64,000 nt of DNA from Oscillospiraceae bacterium (lineage in GTDB: Bacteria; Bacillota_A; Clostridia; Oscillospirales; Oscillospiraceae), in assembly GCA_017456105.1 (NCBI GenBank), contig JAFTKA010000011.1, positions 3,162 to 67,161 on the forward strand, written 5' to 3'. The notes under the pieces are model-generated. The model was not told the origin of the DNA and did not search any database. It saw nothing but the letters and a program-made list of their open reading frames with translations. The stretch's first letter is position 1. The number at the start of each line of letters is the position of its first letter. Position numbers and translations under genes: made by a program. This document shows positions 33,382 to 41,594 of the stretch, piece by piece.

Positions 33382-33450
33382 AGTGCAGTCTCCTTATGAA
33401 ACAGTATATGGGCCATGAAACCAACAGGTTCACGCAGGTGGAAATTGAGA

Positions 33451-33467
33451 TTTGAAACGTTTCCAAA
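33451..33467. promoter_or_regulatory. LacI/CcpA-type operator before malQ
   Basis: GAAACGTTTC is a perfect 10-bp palindrome inside TTTGAAACGTTTCCAAA, of the kind bound by MalR/CcpA-like LacI-family regulators. It lies 12 bp downstream of the -10 on the minus strand, where a bound repressor would block transcription. No LacI-family gene is in the window. Confidence 0.62.
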
Positions 33468-33478
33468 CGTATAGTAAA

Positions 33479-33507
33479 AGAATAAAGCCTTTCGCCCCTT
33501 TTGTCAA
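33479..33507 (-). promoter_or_regulatory. Promoter of malQ-glgP
   Basis: TTGACA (33502-33507) and TATTCT (33479-33484) on the minus strand, 17 bp apart. Confidence 0.78.
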
Positions 33508-33590
33508 GAAAAACCCTTGCCGCAAAAGAGCATTTCGACACATTTCGTCAGATTGATGATTTTGAACCGCCAAATTTGGCAAACTATGAC

Positions 33591-33621
33591 AAAAGCCGGC
33601 CAATGCTTAGCATTGACCGGC
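33591..33621 (-). terminator. Terminator of the phosphatase-DUF2284 operon
   Basis: A 12-bp stem (33595-33606 with 33610-33621) followed on the minus strand by TTTTG. Confidence 0.85.
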
Positions 33622-33631
33622 AAGGGCATTT

Positions 33632-34174
33632 TTATTTTTCATTGAAGAACAGCAGGGAATACCAGGTAACCACATTGTCGCCAAACTGGAAGGGAAGACC
33701 GTTTTCTTCCAGCGTGGGGATCAGGTTGATGCCGTGGCTTTCCACACAGGGGTGCATGGTTTCCGGGTAACGGCAGGGCTGGCCGTCCAGATAAGCACAA
33801 CGCTCGCAAATGGCACAGGCCTCCGTGGAAAGAATGTAGGGCTCAATGCCCTGCTCCCGCATCAGGGAAGCTACCTGCTCGGTAAGGGCCTCATGCTCCG
33901 GCCGGGTGGCCAGGGTAGCGTCCATATCCGCAATGTCCGCCGTTTCCGCGACTGCGCCGATCATCAGGCAGTTACTGTAGGCAAGACACTTATTTTGGCA
34001 TGTCGACACCTCGCCCACCGCCGGGGGACAGGCCCAGGTCTTGCCGTACATGGGACACTCCGAAGAGCAGATGTAACGGATCCGGTCAGAAAACTCCAGG
34101 CTTTTGGGGTCAATGTAAAAATAGGCATACAGGGGAAGCTCAGATAGCTTTTCTTCCAAAATACTTAAATTCAT
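33632..34174 (-). CDS. DUF2284 putative metal-binding protein
   Basis: This 180-residue protein is rich in Cys, in the DUF2284 pattern: CSSECPMYGKTWACPPAVG (about 35-54) and CAICERCAYLDGQPC with a further PETMHPC (about 117-142). Such proteins are thought to bind metal or an iron-sulfur cluster; no function is established. The start overlaps the stop of the upstream phosphatase gene (ATGA). Confidence 0.87.
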   Translation of the reverse strand: MNLSILEEKLSELPLYAYFYIDPKSLEFSDRIRYICSSECPMYGKTWACPPAVGEVSTCQNKCLAYSNCLMIGAVAETADIADMDATLATRPEHEALTEQVASLMREQGIEPYILSTEACAICERCAYLDGQPCRYPETMHPCVESHGINLIPTLEENGLPFQFGDNVVTWYSLLFFNEK

Positions 34175-34590
34175 TTCAGCTCCTCCAGGATCCGTTTGCA
34201 GCCTTCCTCTATGTCCAGCCAGGTCTGGGTGAAATCACCGGTGTACCAGGGATCGGCAACGCTCCGGTCCAAAAAGGGCAGGAAACGATCCTCTCCGGGG
34301 AACATGCGGCGTAAATTCCGCAGATTGTTGCTGTCCATATAGTAAATGCGGTCGTAATGGGCAAGATCCGCCTTGGTGATCTGCCGGGCGAATTTGCCCA
34401 CGGGATCAATACCGTGGCGACGTAGCTCCCGCTGGGCGGGGGGATAGATGGGATTTCCCAGCTCCTCGGTGGAGGTGGCGGCAGAGGCGATCTCTACAGA
34501 AATGCCTGCCTTTTTGGCCATATCCCGTAAAACAAACTCCGCCATGGGACTGCGGCAGATATTGCCATGGCAGACAAACAAAATCTTCAT
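34171..34590 (-). CDS. Low-molecular-weight protein tyrosine phosphatase
   Basis: This 139-residue protein has the P-loop CHGNICRSP at residues 7-15, with the nucleophile Cys7 and Arg13. The general acid Asp is in VADPWYTGDF near residue 110. It may dephosphorylate tyrosine or arginine residues of cellular proteins. An upstream in-frame extension runs into a family C repeat and lacks a ribosome binding site, so the ATG at 34590 with GGGAG is chosen. Confidence 0.92.
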   Translation of the reverse strand: MKILFVCHGNICRSPMAEFVLRDMAKKAGISVEIASAATSTEELGNPIYPPAQRELRRHGIDPVGKFARQITKADLAHYDRIYYMDSNNLRNLRRMFPGEDRFLPFLDRSVADPWYTGDFTQTWLDIEEGCKRILEELK

Positions 34591-34611
34591 AAAAAATCTC
34601 CCAATGAAAGG

Positions 34612-34650
34612 TGTCATTGCGAGGAGCGTAGCGACGTGGCAATCTCCTGC
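34612..34650. repeat. Palindromic repeat family C, partial copy
   Basis: Matches the first 33 or so bases of the element at 4765 (GTCATTGCGAGGAGCG then TAGCGACGTGGCAATC). It lies directly upstream of the phosphatase gene. Confidence 0.7.
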
Positions 34651-34754
34651 AACCATGGTGCATTATAGCACAATTTGACACAGATTGCAACCAAAAGGCC
34701 CCGTTACACAAGGGAGGCTTTTCCCACAGGCAAATTGCACCACCAAAAGAAATT

Positions 34755-34919
34755 GTAGGGAATGCATATATGCATTCCGCGGAACGGATAATTTCCGTTT
34801 GCGGTGCCCGAAAAAATCATCGGGCTTTCGCCGATCCTCGATTTTTTCGACCGCGGCACTCGCTCCGCCTCCGTTGCTTCCGCCACCGGCGGCACGTAGG
34901 CTCGCGACCGTTCCCTACA
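34755..34919. repeat. Palindromic repeat family B, long composite copy 3
   Basis: The element begins TGTAGGGAATGCATATATGC and ends CCGTTCCCTACA, with a GC-rich core of several short inverted repeats between. With the family C fragment it fills the 400-base gap between the phosphatase gene and the acetyltransferase terminator. I see no gene in it. Confidence 0.68.
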
Positions 34920-34956
34920 TTCCGTCGGCAAGAGTTACGCATTTAAAGAAAAGCCG

Positions 34957-34987
34957 AAAACAGCCGCCGACCTGATGGTCGGCGGCT
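34957..34987 (-). terminator. Terminator of the acetyltransferase gene
   Basis: An 11-bp stem (34962-34972 with 34977-34987) followed by GTTTTC on the minus strand. Confidence 0.82.
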
Positions 34988-34991
34988 TTGC

Positions 34992-35420
34992 TTATTTCTT
35001 CATTTCCAGATAGGGGAGCACTTCAAAGCCGTTTTTCCGGTAGGCGGCGATGGCGTGGGCGTTTTCTTCCTCAACCTCCAGGCGGAAGATACTGCCCGGA
35101 AATTGATCAAAAATGAACTGCAGCACCTGGCTGCCAAGCCCCTTGCCCCGGTAGGGCTCTTTCAGGTACAGATCTTCGATCCAGATACAGGGCTTTCCAA
35201 ATTCGGTGGAATAGCTTTTTGCCACCATGGCATAGCCCAAAATCCTGTCTGCGTCTTCTACGATAAAGCCCTCTGCGTAGGGGCTGTCGCCCACACAGTT
35301 TTCAAAATCGGCCCTAAAAATTTCCTCCGAGCCGTTACTGAGTACCGCCTCAGAGGCGTAGAACACACGCATCATTTCCAGTACAGAAGTTCTGTCCTTT
35401 TCTTCCATCTTTCTGATCAT
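34992..35420 (-). CDS. GNAT-family N-acetyltransferase
   Basis: This 142-residue GNAT protein has the acetyl-CoA motif A in LYLKEPYRGKGLGSQVL (about 83-99) and the C-terminal NAHAIAAYRKNGFEVLPY. The substrate is unknown. GAGGG lies six bases before the start, and it is a single gene with its own terminator. Confidence 0.88.
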   Translation of the reverse strand: MIRKMEEKDRTSVLEMMRVFYASEAVLSNGSEEIFRADFENCVGDSPYAEGFIVEDADRILGYAMVAKSYSTEFGKPCIWIEDLYLKEPYRGKGLGSQVLQFIFDQFPGSIFRLEVEEENAHAIAAYRKNGFEVLPYLEMKK

Positions 35421-35477
35421 AGAAGACCCTCACTTTCGTGAAACTATTGTAGCACAGAAAGCACCGGATTGCAACTT

Positions 35478-35528
35478 GTAGGGGTCATTCACCAATGACC
35501 CGCGGGCGATTCATGAATCGCCCCTACA
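35478..35528. repeat. Palindromic repeat family A, copy 2 (double)
   Basis: Two adjacent palindromes, GGGTCATTCACCAATGACCC and GGGCGATTCATGAATCGCCC, inside GTAGGGG...CCCCTAC ends. Confidence 0.75.
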
Positions 35529-35563
35529 TTTCAACGAATGCGTTACGCTTCTAAAACAGACGC

Positions 35564-35592
35564 AAAAATGCCGCCTCCGAGATGGAGGCGGC
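35564..35592 (-). terminator. Terminator of the collagen-like gene
   Basis: GCCGCCTCC pairs with GGAGGCGGC and is followed on the minus strand by ATTTTTG. Confidence 0.85.
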
Positions 35593-35598
35593 TGAAAT

Positions 35599-36972
35599 TT
35601 ATTGGAGCTGTGTGATCACCAGATGGGCGGAAACCGGGCGGGTACCGCCTGCCAGGGGCGTGATGGTCAGAGCCGCGGCTGTGCCTTCGGGATTTCGGAC
35701 CGTCAAAACGGAGTTGACCGCAGTGGTCTCCACGATGGCCATACCGACGATTTGAGATACTCCTGTGGCACGGCCTACTACGGTATAGGCCAGATCCTCA
35801 CCGTTTAAGGTCAGGATCAGCTGGCCGGCTTCGGTTACACTGACCTGGAACAACACCTGGTAGGTGCCGATGTTACCAAGGGTGAAGGAGCTGGGTCCGG
35901 ACCGGGCGATGCCGGTGCCGCTGTTGGGACCGTCCTGGGGGAAGCTGACGTCGGTACCGGGAGCAACGGTGGCGGAGTTATCGGGGGGCATTAAGGCATA
36001 GAAATCCGCAAAGCCCAATACACCGCCGGCAGGCCCCTGGGGCCCGGTCTCACCAGCGGGACCTTGCGGGCCGACAGGACCGGTCTCACCCACAGGACCC
36101 TGCGGGCCGGTAGCACCGGTCAAACCGATAGGACCTTGCGGACCGGCAGGTCCGGTCTCACCCACAGGACCCTGCGGACCGACAGGTCCGGTCTCACCAA
36201 CAGGACCCTGTGGGCCGGTAGCACCGGTCAAACCGATAGGACCTTGCGGACCGACAGGTCCGGTCTCACCAACAGGACCCTGGGGGCCGGTAGCACCGGT
36301 CAAACCGATAGGACCTTGCGGACCTACAGGACCGGTCTCACCAACAGGACCCTGCGGGCCGGCGGGTCCGGTCAAACCGATAGGCCCTTGAGGACCGGCA
36401 GGACCGGTAGCACCCACAGGACCTTGCGGGCCGGTGGCACCGGTCTCGCCGGCAGGCCCCTGAGGACCCATAGGCCCGGTTTCGCCCACAGGACCTTGAG
36501 GCCCTACAGGCCCGGCTACACCGGCAGGCCCTTGAGGACCGGCAGGCCCGGCGATCCCGGCAGGGCCCTGAGGACCTACAGGACCTGCTTCTCCCGTAGG
36601 ACCCTGAGGCCCTACAGGTCCGGCCACACCGGCAGGCCCTTGAGGACCGGCAGGTCCGGCGATCCCGGCAGGCCCCTGAGGACCCACGGGTCCTGCTTCA
36701 CCCACGGGACCCTGAGGACCAACCGGTCCGGCGACCCCTTCAGGTCCTCTCGGACCAACAGGGCCTCTGACACCGGGAATACCCTGTGGACCGGCAGGTC
36801 CTCTCGGACCCACAGGCCCCTGGGGGCCGGCAGGCCCAGGGGGACAATTGCTGCAGCAGAAGCTGTGTTCCCGGTCTGCACAGGAAGATGTCTGGAAGCT
36901 GTGGCGTTTGCAGGAATTATCATCAAATTGGGGCGTAAAATTTCTATCATCGAAGCCGTTGTATCTGTTCAA
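35599..36972 (-). CDS. Collagen-like repeat protein, BclA-type (probable spore surface)
   Basis: This 457-residue protein has a short Cys-containing N-terminus (1-44), about 90 Gly-X-Y triplets (about 45-316) and a beta-rich C-terminal domain (about 317-457) like that of the BclA exosporium glycoproteins. The triplets are mostly GPQ, GPA, GPV, GET and GLT. BclA proteins form the hair-like nap on spores, with Thr residues in the collagen part glycosylated. The start codon is TTG with AGGAGGG upstream. A sigma-K-type promoter lies at 37067-37094. Repeat number may vary by recombination or assembly error. Confidence 0.88.
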   Translation of the reverse strand: MNRYNGFDDRNFTPQFDDNSCKRHSFQTSSCADREHSFCCSNCPPGPAGPQGPVGPRGPAGPQGIPGVRGPVGPRGPEGVAGPVGPQGPVGEAGPVGPQGPAGIAGPAGPQGPAGVAGPVGPQGPTGEAGPVGPQGPAGIAGPAGPQGPAGVAGPVGPQGPVGETGPMGPQGPAGETGATGPQGPVGATGPAGPQGPIGLTGPAGPQGPVGETGPVGPQGPIGLTGATGPQGPVGETGPVGPQGPIGLTGATGPQGPVGETGPVGPQGPVGETGPAGPQGPIGLTGATGPQGPVGETGPVGPQGPAGETGPQGPAGGVLGFADFYALMPPDNSATVAPGTDVSFPQDGPNSGTGIARSGPSSFTLGNIGTYQVLFQVSVTEAGQLILTLNGEDLAYTVVGRATGVSQIVGMAIVETTAVNSVLTVRNPEGTAAALTITPLAGGTRPVSAHLVITQLQ

Positions 36973-37066
36973 TAGAATCCCTCCTCATATTAAGACTGCA
37001 TAACATCTTATGTACTTTCGACGGGCTTTGACACGGATACCTGTGCCTTGCCAGAAGGCATCGTCT

Positions 37067-37094
37067 TATTATATGATGCTGCAGGAATGGGTGT
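37067..37094 (-). promoter_or_regulatory. Sigma-K-type promoter of the collagen-like gene
   Basis: On the minus strand AC (37093-37094), a 17-bp spacer, then CATATAATA (37067-37075). This matches the B. subtilis sigma-K pattern AC-N17-CATAnnnTA at every fixed base. It gives a leader of about 90 nt before the TTG start. Confidence 0.55.
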
Positions 37095-37109
37095 GCGTGG
37101 AAAAGGGAA

Positions 37110-37137
37110 TTGTAAAATTTATTTTTTCTGCTATAAT
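37110..37137 (+). promoter_or_regulatory. Promoter of the thioesterase-TrkH-TrkA operon
   Basis: TTGTAA (37110-37115) and TATAAT (37132-37137), 16-bp spacer. Confidence 0.72.
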
Positions 37138-37168
37138 AAGAGCAAATAAAGAACACGAGGGATCCTTT

Positions 37169-37642
37169 ATGAGAGAAATGAAAACGGCTTCCCAGTCTCT
37201 TACGGAGCAACAATATATTATTCGCCCCTCCCACATCAACCACTACGGCCGTCTTTTTGGCGGTCAGCTTCTCAAGTGGATCGATGAGATGGCGGGTATC
37301 GTCGCCACCCGGCACAGCGGTGCAACAGTTACCACCGCTGCCGTTGACAATTTGCAGTTTCAGGCCCCGGCCTACGAGGGCGAGCTGATCGTGCTGCAGG
37401 GCAAGGTTACCGCGGTGGGACGGTCCTCCATGGAGATCCGGGTGGATACCTACCGGGAGGCACTGAGCGGAGAGCGGTCCATGATCAACCGGGCCTACAT
37501 TGATATGGTGGCCATCGACAGCACCGGCAGGGCGGTGGAAGTACCGGGCCTTTTGCCGGAAACGGAAGAGGAAATCAAGGAAATTGAGGCGGCTGTGAAG
37601 CGGAAACAAATGCGGAAACAGCGGCGTCAGGAGGGCTTTTAA
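37169..37642 (+). CDS. Hotdog-fold acyl-CoA thioesterase
   Basis: This 157-residue protein has the acyl-CoA hydrolase hotdog pattern INHYGRLFGGQLLKWIDEMAG, about residues 21-41. It resembles YciA/BACH-type thioesterases, which hydrolyse fatty acyl-CoAs. The first ATG with GAGGGA before it is 37169; the frame is open further upstream without a ribosome binding site. Its stop overlaps the trkH start by one base (TAATG), an odd partner for a K+ transporter. Confidence 0.87.
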   Translation: MREMKTASQSLTEQQYIIRPSHINHYGRLFGGQLLKWIDEMAGIVATRHSGATVTTAAVDNLQFQAPAYEGELIVLQGKVTAVGRSSMEIRVDTYREALSGERSMINRAYIDMVAIDSTGRAVEVPGLLPETEEEIKEIEAAVKRKQMRKQRRQEGF

Positions 37643-38964
37643 TGGGAGCAAACAAACGGTTTCGACTGAACGGACCGCAGATCATGGTATTGGGCTTTGC
37701 AGGTCTGATCCTTTTGGGAACGCTATTACTGATGCTGCCGGTTTCTTCCGCAGCCGGAAAGGTTACGTCCTTTGGTGATGCCTTGTTTACCTCTACCACG
37801 TCGGTTTGTGTTACGGGTCTGATTGTGCAGGATACCGGCACCTACTGGTCCACCTTTGGCCACACGGTAATCCTGATCCTCATTCAGATCGGTGGTCTGG
37901 GCGTGGTTACGGTGGCGGCCTCCTTTGCCATGATCTCCGGTAGACGGATCGGTCTGTTCCAACGCAGTACCATGCAGGAGGCGGTGGCTGCCCACAAGAT
38001 GGGCGGCATCGTGCGACTCACCGGCTTTTTATTAAAACTGACCTTTATCATCGAGGCTGTTGGTGCGGTGTTACTGGCACCGGCGATGATCCGGGATCTC
38101 GGTTGGGGAAGAGGCATTTGGACGGCCATATTTACTTCAATTTCGGCTTTCTGCAATGCGGGCATCGACCTATTCGGAGGCTATTCCTCCGCAACTGCCT
38201 ATGTGGGAGATCCGCTGGTCAACCTGACGCTGATGGCGTTGATCGTTATCGGCGGCCTGGGCTTTTTGACCTGGGACGATATCCGCACTAACGGCATTCA
38301 CCTGAAGCGTTACCGTATGCAGAGCAAGGTGATCCTGACGACCACGATAATCCTGCTTGTGGTGCCGGCCCTGTGGTTTTTCTTCCTGGAGTTCACGGAC
38401 CTGCCCTTGGGTGAGCGGATCTTTGCATCTTTGTTCCAATCTACAACCACCCGGACCGCGGGCTTTAACACAGTGGACCTGAACACGGTTTCAGAGCCGG
38501 GCAAGGTGATGATGATCCTCTGGATGCTGGTAGGCGGCTCACCCGGCTCTACCGCCGGTGGACTGAAGACCACAACCTTAGCGATTTTGGTGGGTTGTAC
38601 CATAGCGGTGTTCCGGAAGCGGGAGTCGCCCCAGTTCTTTGGCCGAAGGGTAGGTCAGGAGGTGGTCTCCGCTGCCTTGACCATTACGTTTATGTATGTA
38701 ATTTTAAGCGTTGGTGCAGCTATGGTGATCAGTAGGATCGAGAATTTACCAATGCTGACCAGCTGGTTTGAGACCGCTTCTGCGGTAGGTACAGTGGGCT
38801 TGTCTCTGGGTATCACGCCGGGGCTCAGTGCAGTGTCCAAGGGCATTTTGATTATTTTGATGTATTTTGGCCGGGTGGGCGGACTGACCCTCATTTACGC
38901 AGCCCTGTCCGGCACAAAACGGCAAGTGGGTAAGCTGCCCCTTGACCATATCACAGTGGGGTGA
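37642..38964 (+). CDS. ktrB: K+ uptake membrane subunit TrkH/KtrB
   Basis: This 440-residue protein has four pore-loop repeats of the TrkH/KtrB family: TSTTSVCVTGLIV, ISAFCNAGIDLF, TTTRTAGFNTVD and ASAVGTVGLSLG. Each carries the Gly of the selectivity filter. It forms the ion-conducting dimer for Na+- or H+-coupled K+ uptake. The gating subunit TrkA/KtrA follows after five bases. The size fits KtrB more than the longer TrkH. Confidence 0.94.
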   Translation: MGANKRFRLNGPQIMVLGFAGLILLGTLLLMLPVSSAAGKVTSFGDALFTSTTSVCVTGLIVQDTGTYWSTFGHTVILILIQIGGLGVVTVAASFAMISGRRIGLFQRSTMQEAVAAHKMGGIVRLTGFLLKLTFIIEAVGAVLLAPAMIRDLGWGRGIWTAIFTSISAFCNAGIDLFGGYSSATAYVGDPLVNLTLMALIVIGGLGFLTWDDIRTNGIHLKRYRMQSKVILTTTIILLVVPALWFFFLEFTDLPLGERIFASLFQSTTTRTAGFNTVDLNTVSEPGKVMMILWMLVGGSPGSTAGGLKTTTLAILVGCTIAVFRKRESPQFFGRRVGQEVVSAALTITFMYVILSVGAAMVISRIENLPMLTSWFETASAVGTVGLSLGITPGLSAVSKGILIILMYFGRVGGLTLIYAALSGTKRQVGKLPLDHITVG

Positions 38965-38969
38965 AAATT

Positions 38970-39617
38970 ATGAAACAGATTTTATTGATCGGCTTGGGCC
39001 GTTTTGGCAAGCATATTGCCAAGGAACTGAATTCCTTGGGTCATCAGGTGATGGCCGTGGACGATAACGAGGAGCGGATCAACGAAGCGCTTCCCTATAT
39101 CACAAACGGTCAGATCGGCGATGGCACCAACGAGGCCTTTTTGGACTCTCTGGGCATTCCCAATTTCGACGTGTGCATCGTTACCATTTCCGATGATTTT
39201 CAGGCGTCTCTGGAGTGTACGTACCTGCTAAAGGAGCTGGGTGCAAAGATGATCGTATCCCGTGCCGAGCGGGACGGCCAGGCAAAGTTTTTGCTTCGCA
39301 ACGGTGCAGACGAGGTGGTATACCCGGAAAAGCAGCTGGCAAAGTGGACGGCGATCCGCTTCAGCTCCGACCACATTCTCGACTATATCGCTCTTGACGA
39401 TGAGCATGCCATCTTTGAGGTGGATCTGCCCAAGAACTGGGAGGGAAAGACCGTCATTGAGGTGGACGTCCGCCGGAAATACGGCATCAACATTATGGGC
39501 ATTAAGAAGGACGGCAAGCTAAATCTGACCGTTACACCTGATACCCGCTTTGCTCCCGAGGACACCATTTTGGTGCTGGGTAAGTATAAGGATCTGCAGA
39601 AGTGCTTCCATATCTGA
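38970..39617 (+). CDS. ktrA: K+ uptake regulatory subunit TrkA/KtrA
   Basis: This 215-residue RCK protein has the Rossmann nucleotide-binding motif GLGRFGKHIAKEL (about 7-19), the acidic AVDDNEE after beta-2, and an RCK_C domain (about 135-215). It binds ATP/ADP or NAD(H) and c-di-AMP in related proteins and gates the KtrB channel. The ATG at 38970 follows GGGGTGA, which overlaps the ktrB stop. Confidence 0.94.
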   Translation: MKQILLIGLGRFGKHIAKELNSLGHQVMAVDDNEERINEALPYITNGQIGDGTNEAFLDSLGIPNFDVCIVTISDDFQASLECTYLLKELGAKMIVSRAERDGQAKFLLRNGADEVVYPEKQLAKWTAIRFSSDHILDYIALDDEHAIFEVDLPKNWEGKTVIEVDVRRKYGINIMGIKKDGKLNLTVTPDTRFAPEDTILVLGKYKDLQKCFHI

Positions 39618-39656
39618 ATTTTCCGGGAAAACCCGTTATGGTAAGGGCGTGATTCT

Positions 39657-41594
39657 ATGGAATATATCGAAGCCAAGGAAGAATATCTCCATGCGTTAAA
39701 GCAGGGTCAAAAGGAACAAAGGGCTTTGCACCTGCAGGGTAAAGATCCCCACCCGGCTGTGCTGGACGAGCTTTTAACGGATATGCCCGCACTGTCTACG
39801 GTGGATCTTGGCATTACCGAGATCCCCATAGAGCGGATCGTGGGCGTCAAATCCGCAGGCCGTATTACTGCCCTGACGGCGGGCTTTCTGCCCCTGATGG
39901 ACGAGGACAGCGAATTTGCTTATAAATGGGTGAGCCTTTTTGTGGCTCATATGTCCGAAACGGGCATCAGCGATCCTATTGAGTGCTATGAGTATCTGGG
40001 CAATTTCTATGTCCAGGAGGGCAACAAGCGGGTCAGCGTATTAAAATTCTGCGGTGCGGCCCGGATCTCTGCCCGGGTGCAGCGAATTTTACCGGAACGC
40101 AGTGAAGAACCCCAAATCAAGGCATATTTTGAATTTGTGGATTTCTATGCCGCCACCGGCATCTATGACATTCAGTTCCGCCGTCCCGGTGATTACGACA
40201 AGCTTTTGGCTTATCTTGGCAAAGAACCGGGAGAAAGCTGGACGGAGAACGAGCGTCGTGCAGTCCGGGCAGGCTTCCAGTATTTTAAGGAGGCCTTCGG
40301 AGCGGTAGCCACAGGACAGATGGATCTGCTTCCTGAGGAGGCACTGCTGCTGTGGCTGCGGGTCTATCCCTTCCGGGATCTGGGAAAGCACTCCGGTTAT
40401 GCCATTCGTAAGGCCCTCAGCCGGCTGAAAGAGGATATGATCTCCGTGGCCGAGCAGGTGAACGTGGACACGGAGGCGGACACGGAGCTGAGTGGCAACC
40501 TTTTGAGCAAACTCCTGCCTAACCACATTCAGGTGGCCTTCATCTATCAGATGGATACCTCCACCAGCAGCTGGGCCAGTGCCCATTATGCCGGTGCGGA
40601 ATATTTGCAGAAGAAGCTGGGCCGGCAAGTCAGTGTGTCCCATTATTTCCACGCAGACACCCCTCAGGAGACCGAGGAGAAGATAGAGCGGGCTGTTTCA
40701 GAGGGAGCACAGGCGGTGTTCACCACCACACCCAAAATGAGCCGTGCCGCCTTAAAGATGGCGGTCAAATACCCGAAGGTGCGGTTTTTGAACTGCTCGG
40801 TGGACGCACCCTATTCCAGCGTCCGCACCTACTACAGCCGGATCTATGAGGGCAAGTTTATTACCGGTGCGATCGCCGGTGCTATGGCAGAAAATGACCG
40901 GATCGGCTACATCGGCTCGTACCCCATTTTCGGCGTACCGGCCTCCATTAACGCCTTTGCCCTGGGTGCTCAGTTGACGAACCCCCGGGCAAGGGTAGAG
41001 CTGAAATGGTCCTGCACCCCCGGACGGCCTGCGGAGGAATTTATGGCCCAGGGAATCCGGGTGATCTCCAACCGGGATATCCCCGTGGGCGGCAATCCCC
41101 ACAGCTTCGGCGATTACGGCACGTATATGGTTAAGGACGGCACTTTACAGTCCCTGGGTTCTCCCTGCTGGGTGTGGGGCAAGTTCTACGTAACCGTGGT
41201 CCGCTCCATCTTGAACGGTAGCTGGGACAGAGGTAAAGATCCAAACCGTGCGGTCAATTACTGGTGGGGTATGGACAGCGGCGTTATTGACGTAACCCTG
41301 GCTGAGGGTCTGCCGGAGGGTGTATACGCTTTGGCAGAGATGCTCCGCAAGGGCTTAAAAGAGGGTACGATCGACCCCTTCCACAGAAGGATCGTGGATC
41401 AGTCCGGCCGGGTCATTAACCCCGGCGACCGGATTTTGTCTGCGGAAGAGCTGCTGCATATGGACTGGCTCTGCGAAAATGTGGACGGCAAAATTCCTGC
41501 TTTTGAAGAAATCCTGCCCTTTGCACAGGATACGGTGCGGGAGCTGGGCGTTTATCGGGATCAGATCCCCATGGAAAAGGAGGGATCGCTGTGA
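39657..41594 (+). CDS. Cytoplasmic BMP-domain protein with ParB-like N-terminal region
   Basis: This 645-residue protein has two parts. The N-terminal half (about 55-150) has a ParB/sulfiredoxin-like look: PIECYEYLGNFYVQEGNKRVSVLK, with EGNKR (121-125) in place of the ParB N-G-x-H-R motif. From about 290 it is a BMP/PnrA-type periplasmic-binding domain (VAFIYQMDTSTSSWASAHYAG, IGYIGSYPIFGVPASINAF), a family that usually binds nucleosides outside the cell. No signal peptide or lipobox is present, so it should stay inside. It begins 39 bases after ktrA and overlaps the phosphoesterase gene by four bases (GTGA). A ligand sensor is a reasonable guess. Confidence 0.8.
   Translation: MEYIEAKEEYLHALKQGQKEQRALHLQGKDPHPAVLDELLTDMPALSTVDLGITEIPIERIVGVKSAGRITALTAGFLPLMDEDSEFAYKWVSLFVAHMSETGISDPIECYEYLGNFYVQEGNKRVSVLKFCGAARISARVQRILPERSEEPQIKAYFEFVDFYAATGIYDIQFRRPGDYDKLLAYLGKEPGESWTENERRAVRAGFQYFKEAFGAVATGQMDLLPEEALLLWLRVYPFRDLGKHSGYAIRKALSRLKEDMISVAEQVNVDTEADTELSGNLLSKLLPNHIQVAFIYQMDTSTSSWASAHYAGAEYLQKKLGRQVSVSHYFHADTPQETEEKIERAVSEGAQAVFTTTPKMSRAALKMAVKYPKVRFLNCSVDAPYSSVRTYYSRIYEGKFITGAIAGAMAENDRIGYIGSYPIFGVPASINAFALGAQLTNPRARVELKWSCTPGRPAEEFMAQGIRVISNRDIPVGGNPHSFGDYGTYMVKDGTLQSLGSPCWVWGKFYVTVVRSILNGSWDRGKDPNRAVNYWWGMDSGVIDVTLAEGLPEGVYALAEMLRKGLKEGTIDPFHRRIVDQSGRVINPGDRILSAEELLHMDWLCENVDGKIPAFEEILPFAQDTVRELGVYRDQIPMEKEGSL

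Noticed and set aside
36000..36850. Regular repeats that might be a CRISPR array
   Set aside because: The periodicity is in multiples of nine bases and encodes Gly-X-Y triplets; there are no distinct spacers or cas genes.
36064..36975. 303-codon plus-strand frame opposite the collagen gene
   Set aside because: Its repeats mirror the Gly-X-Y codons of the other strand. There is no start context.
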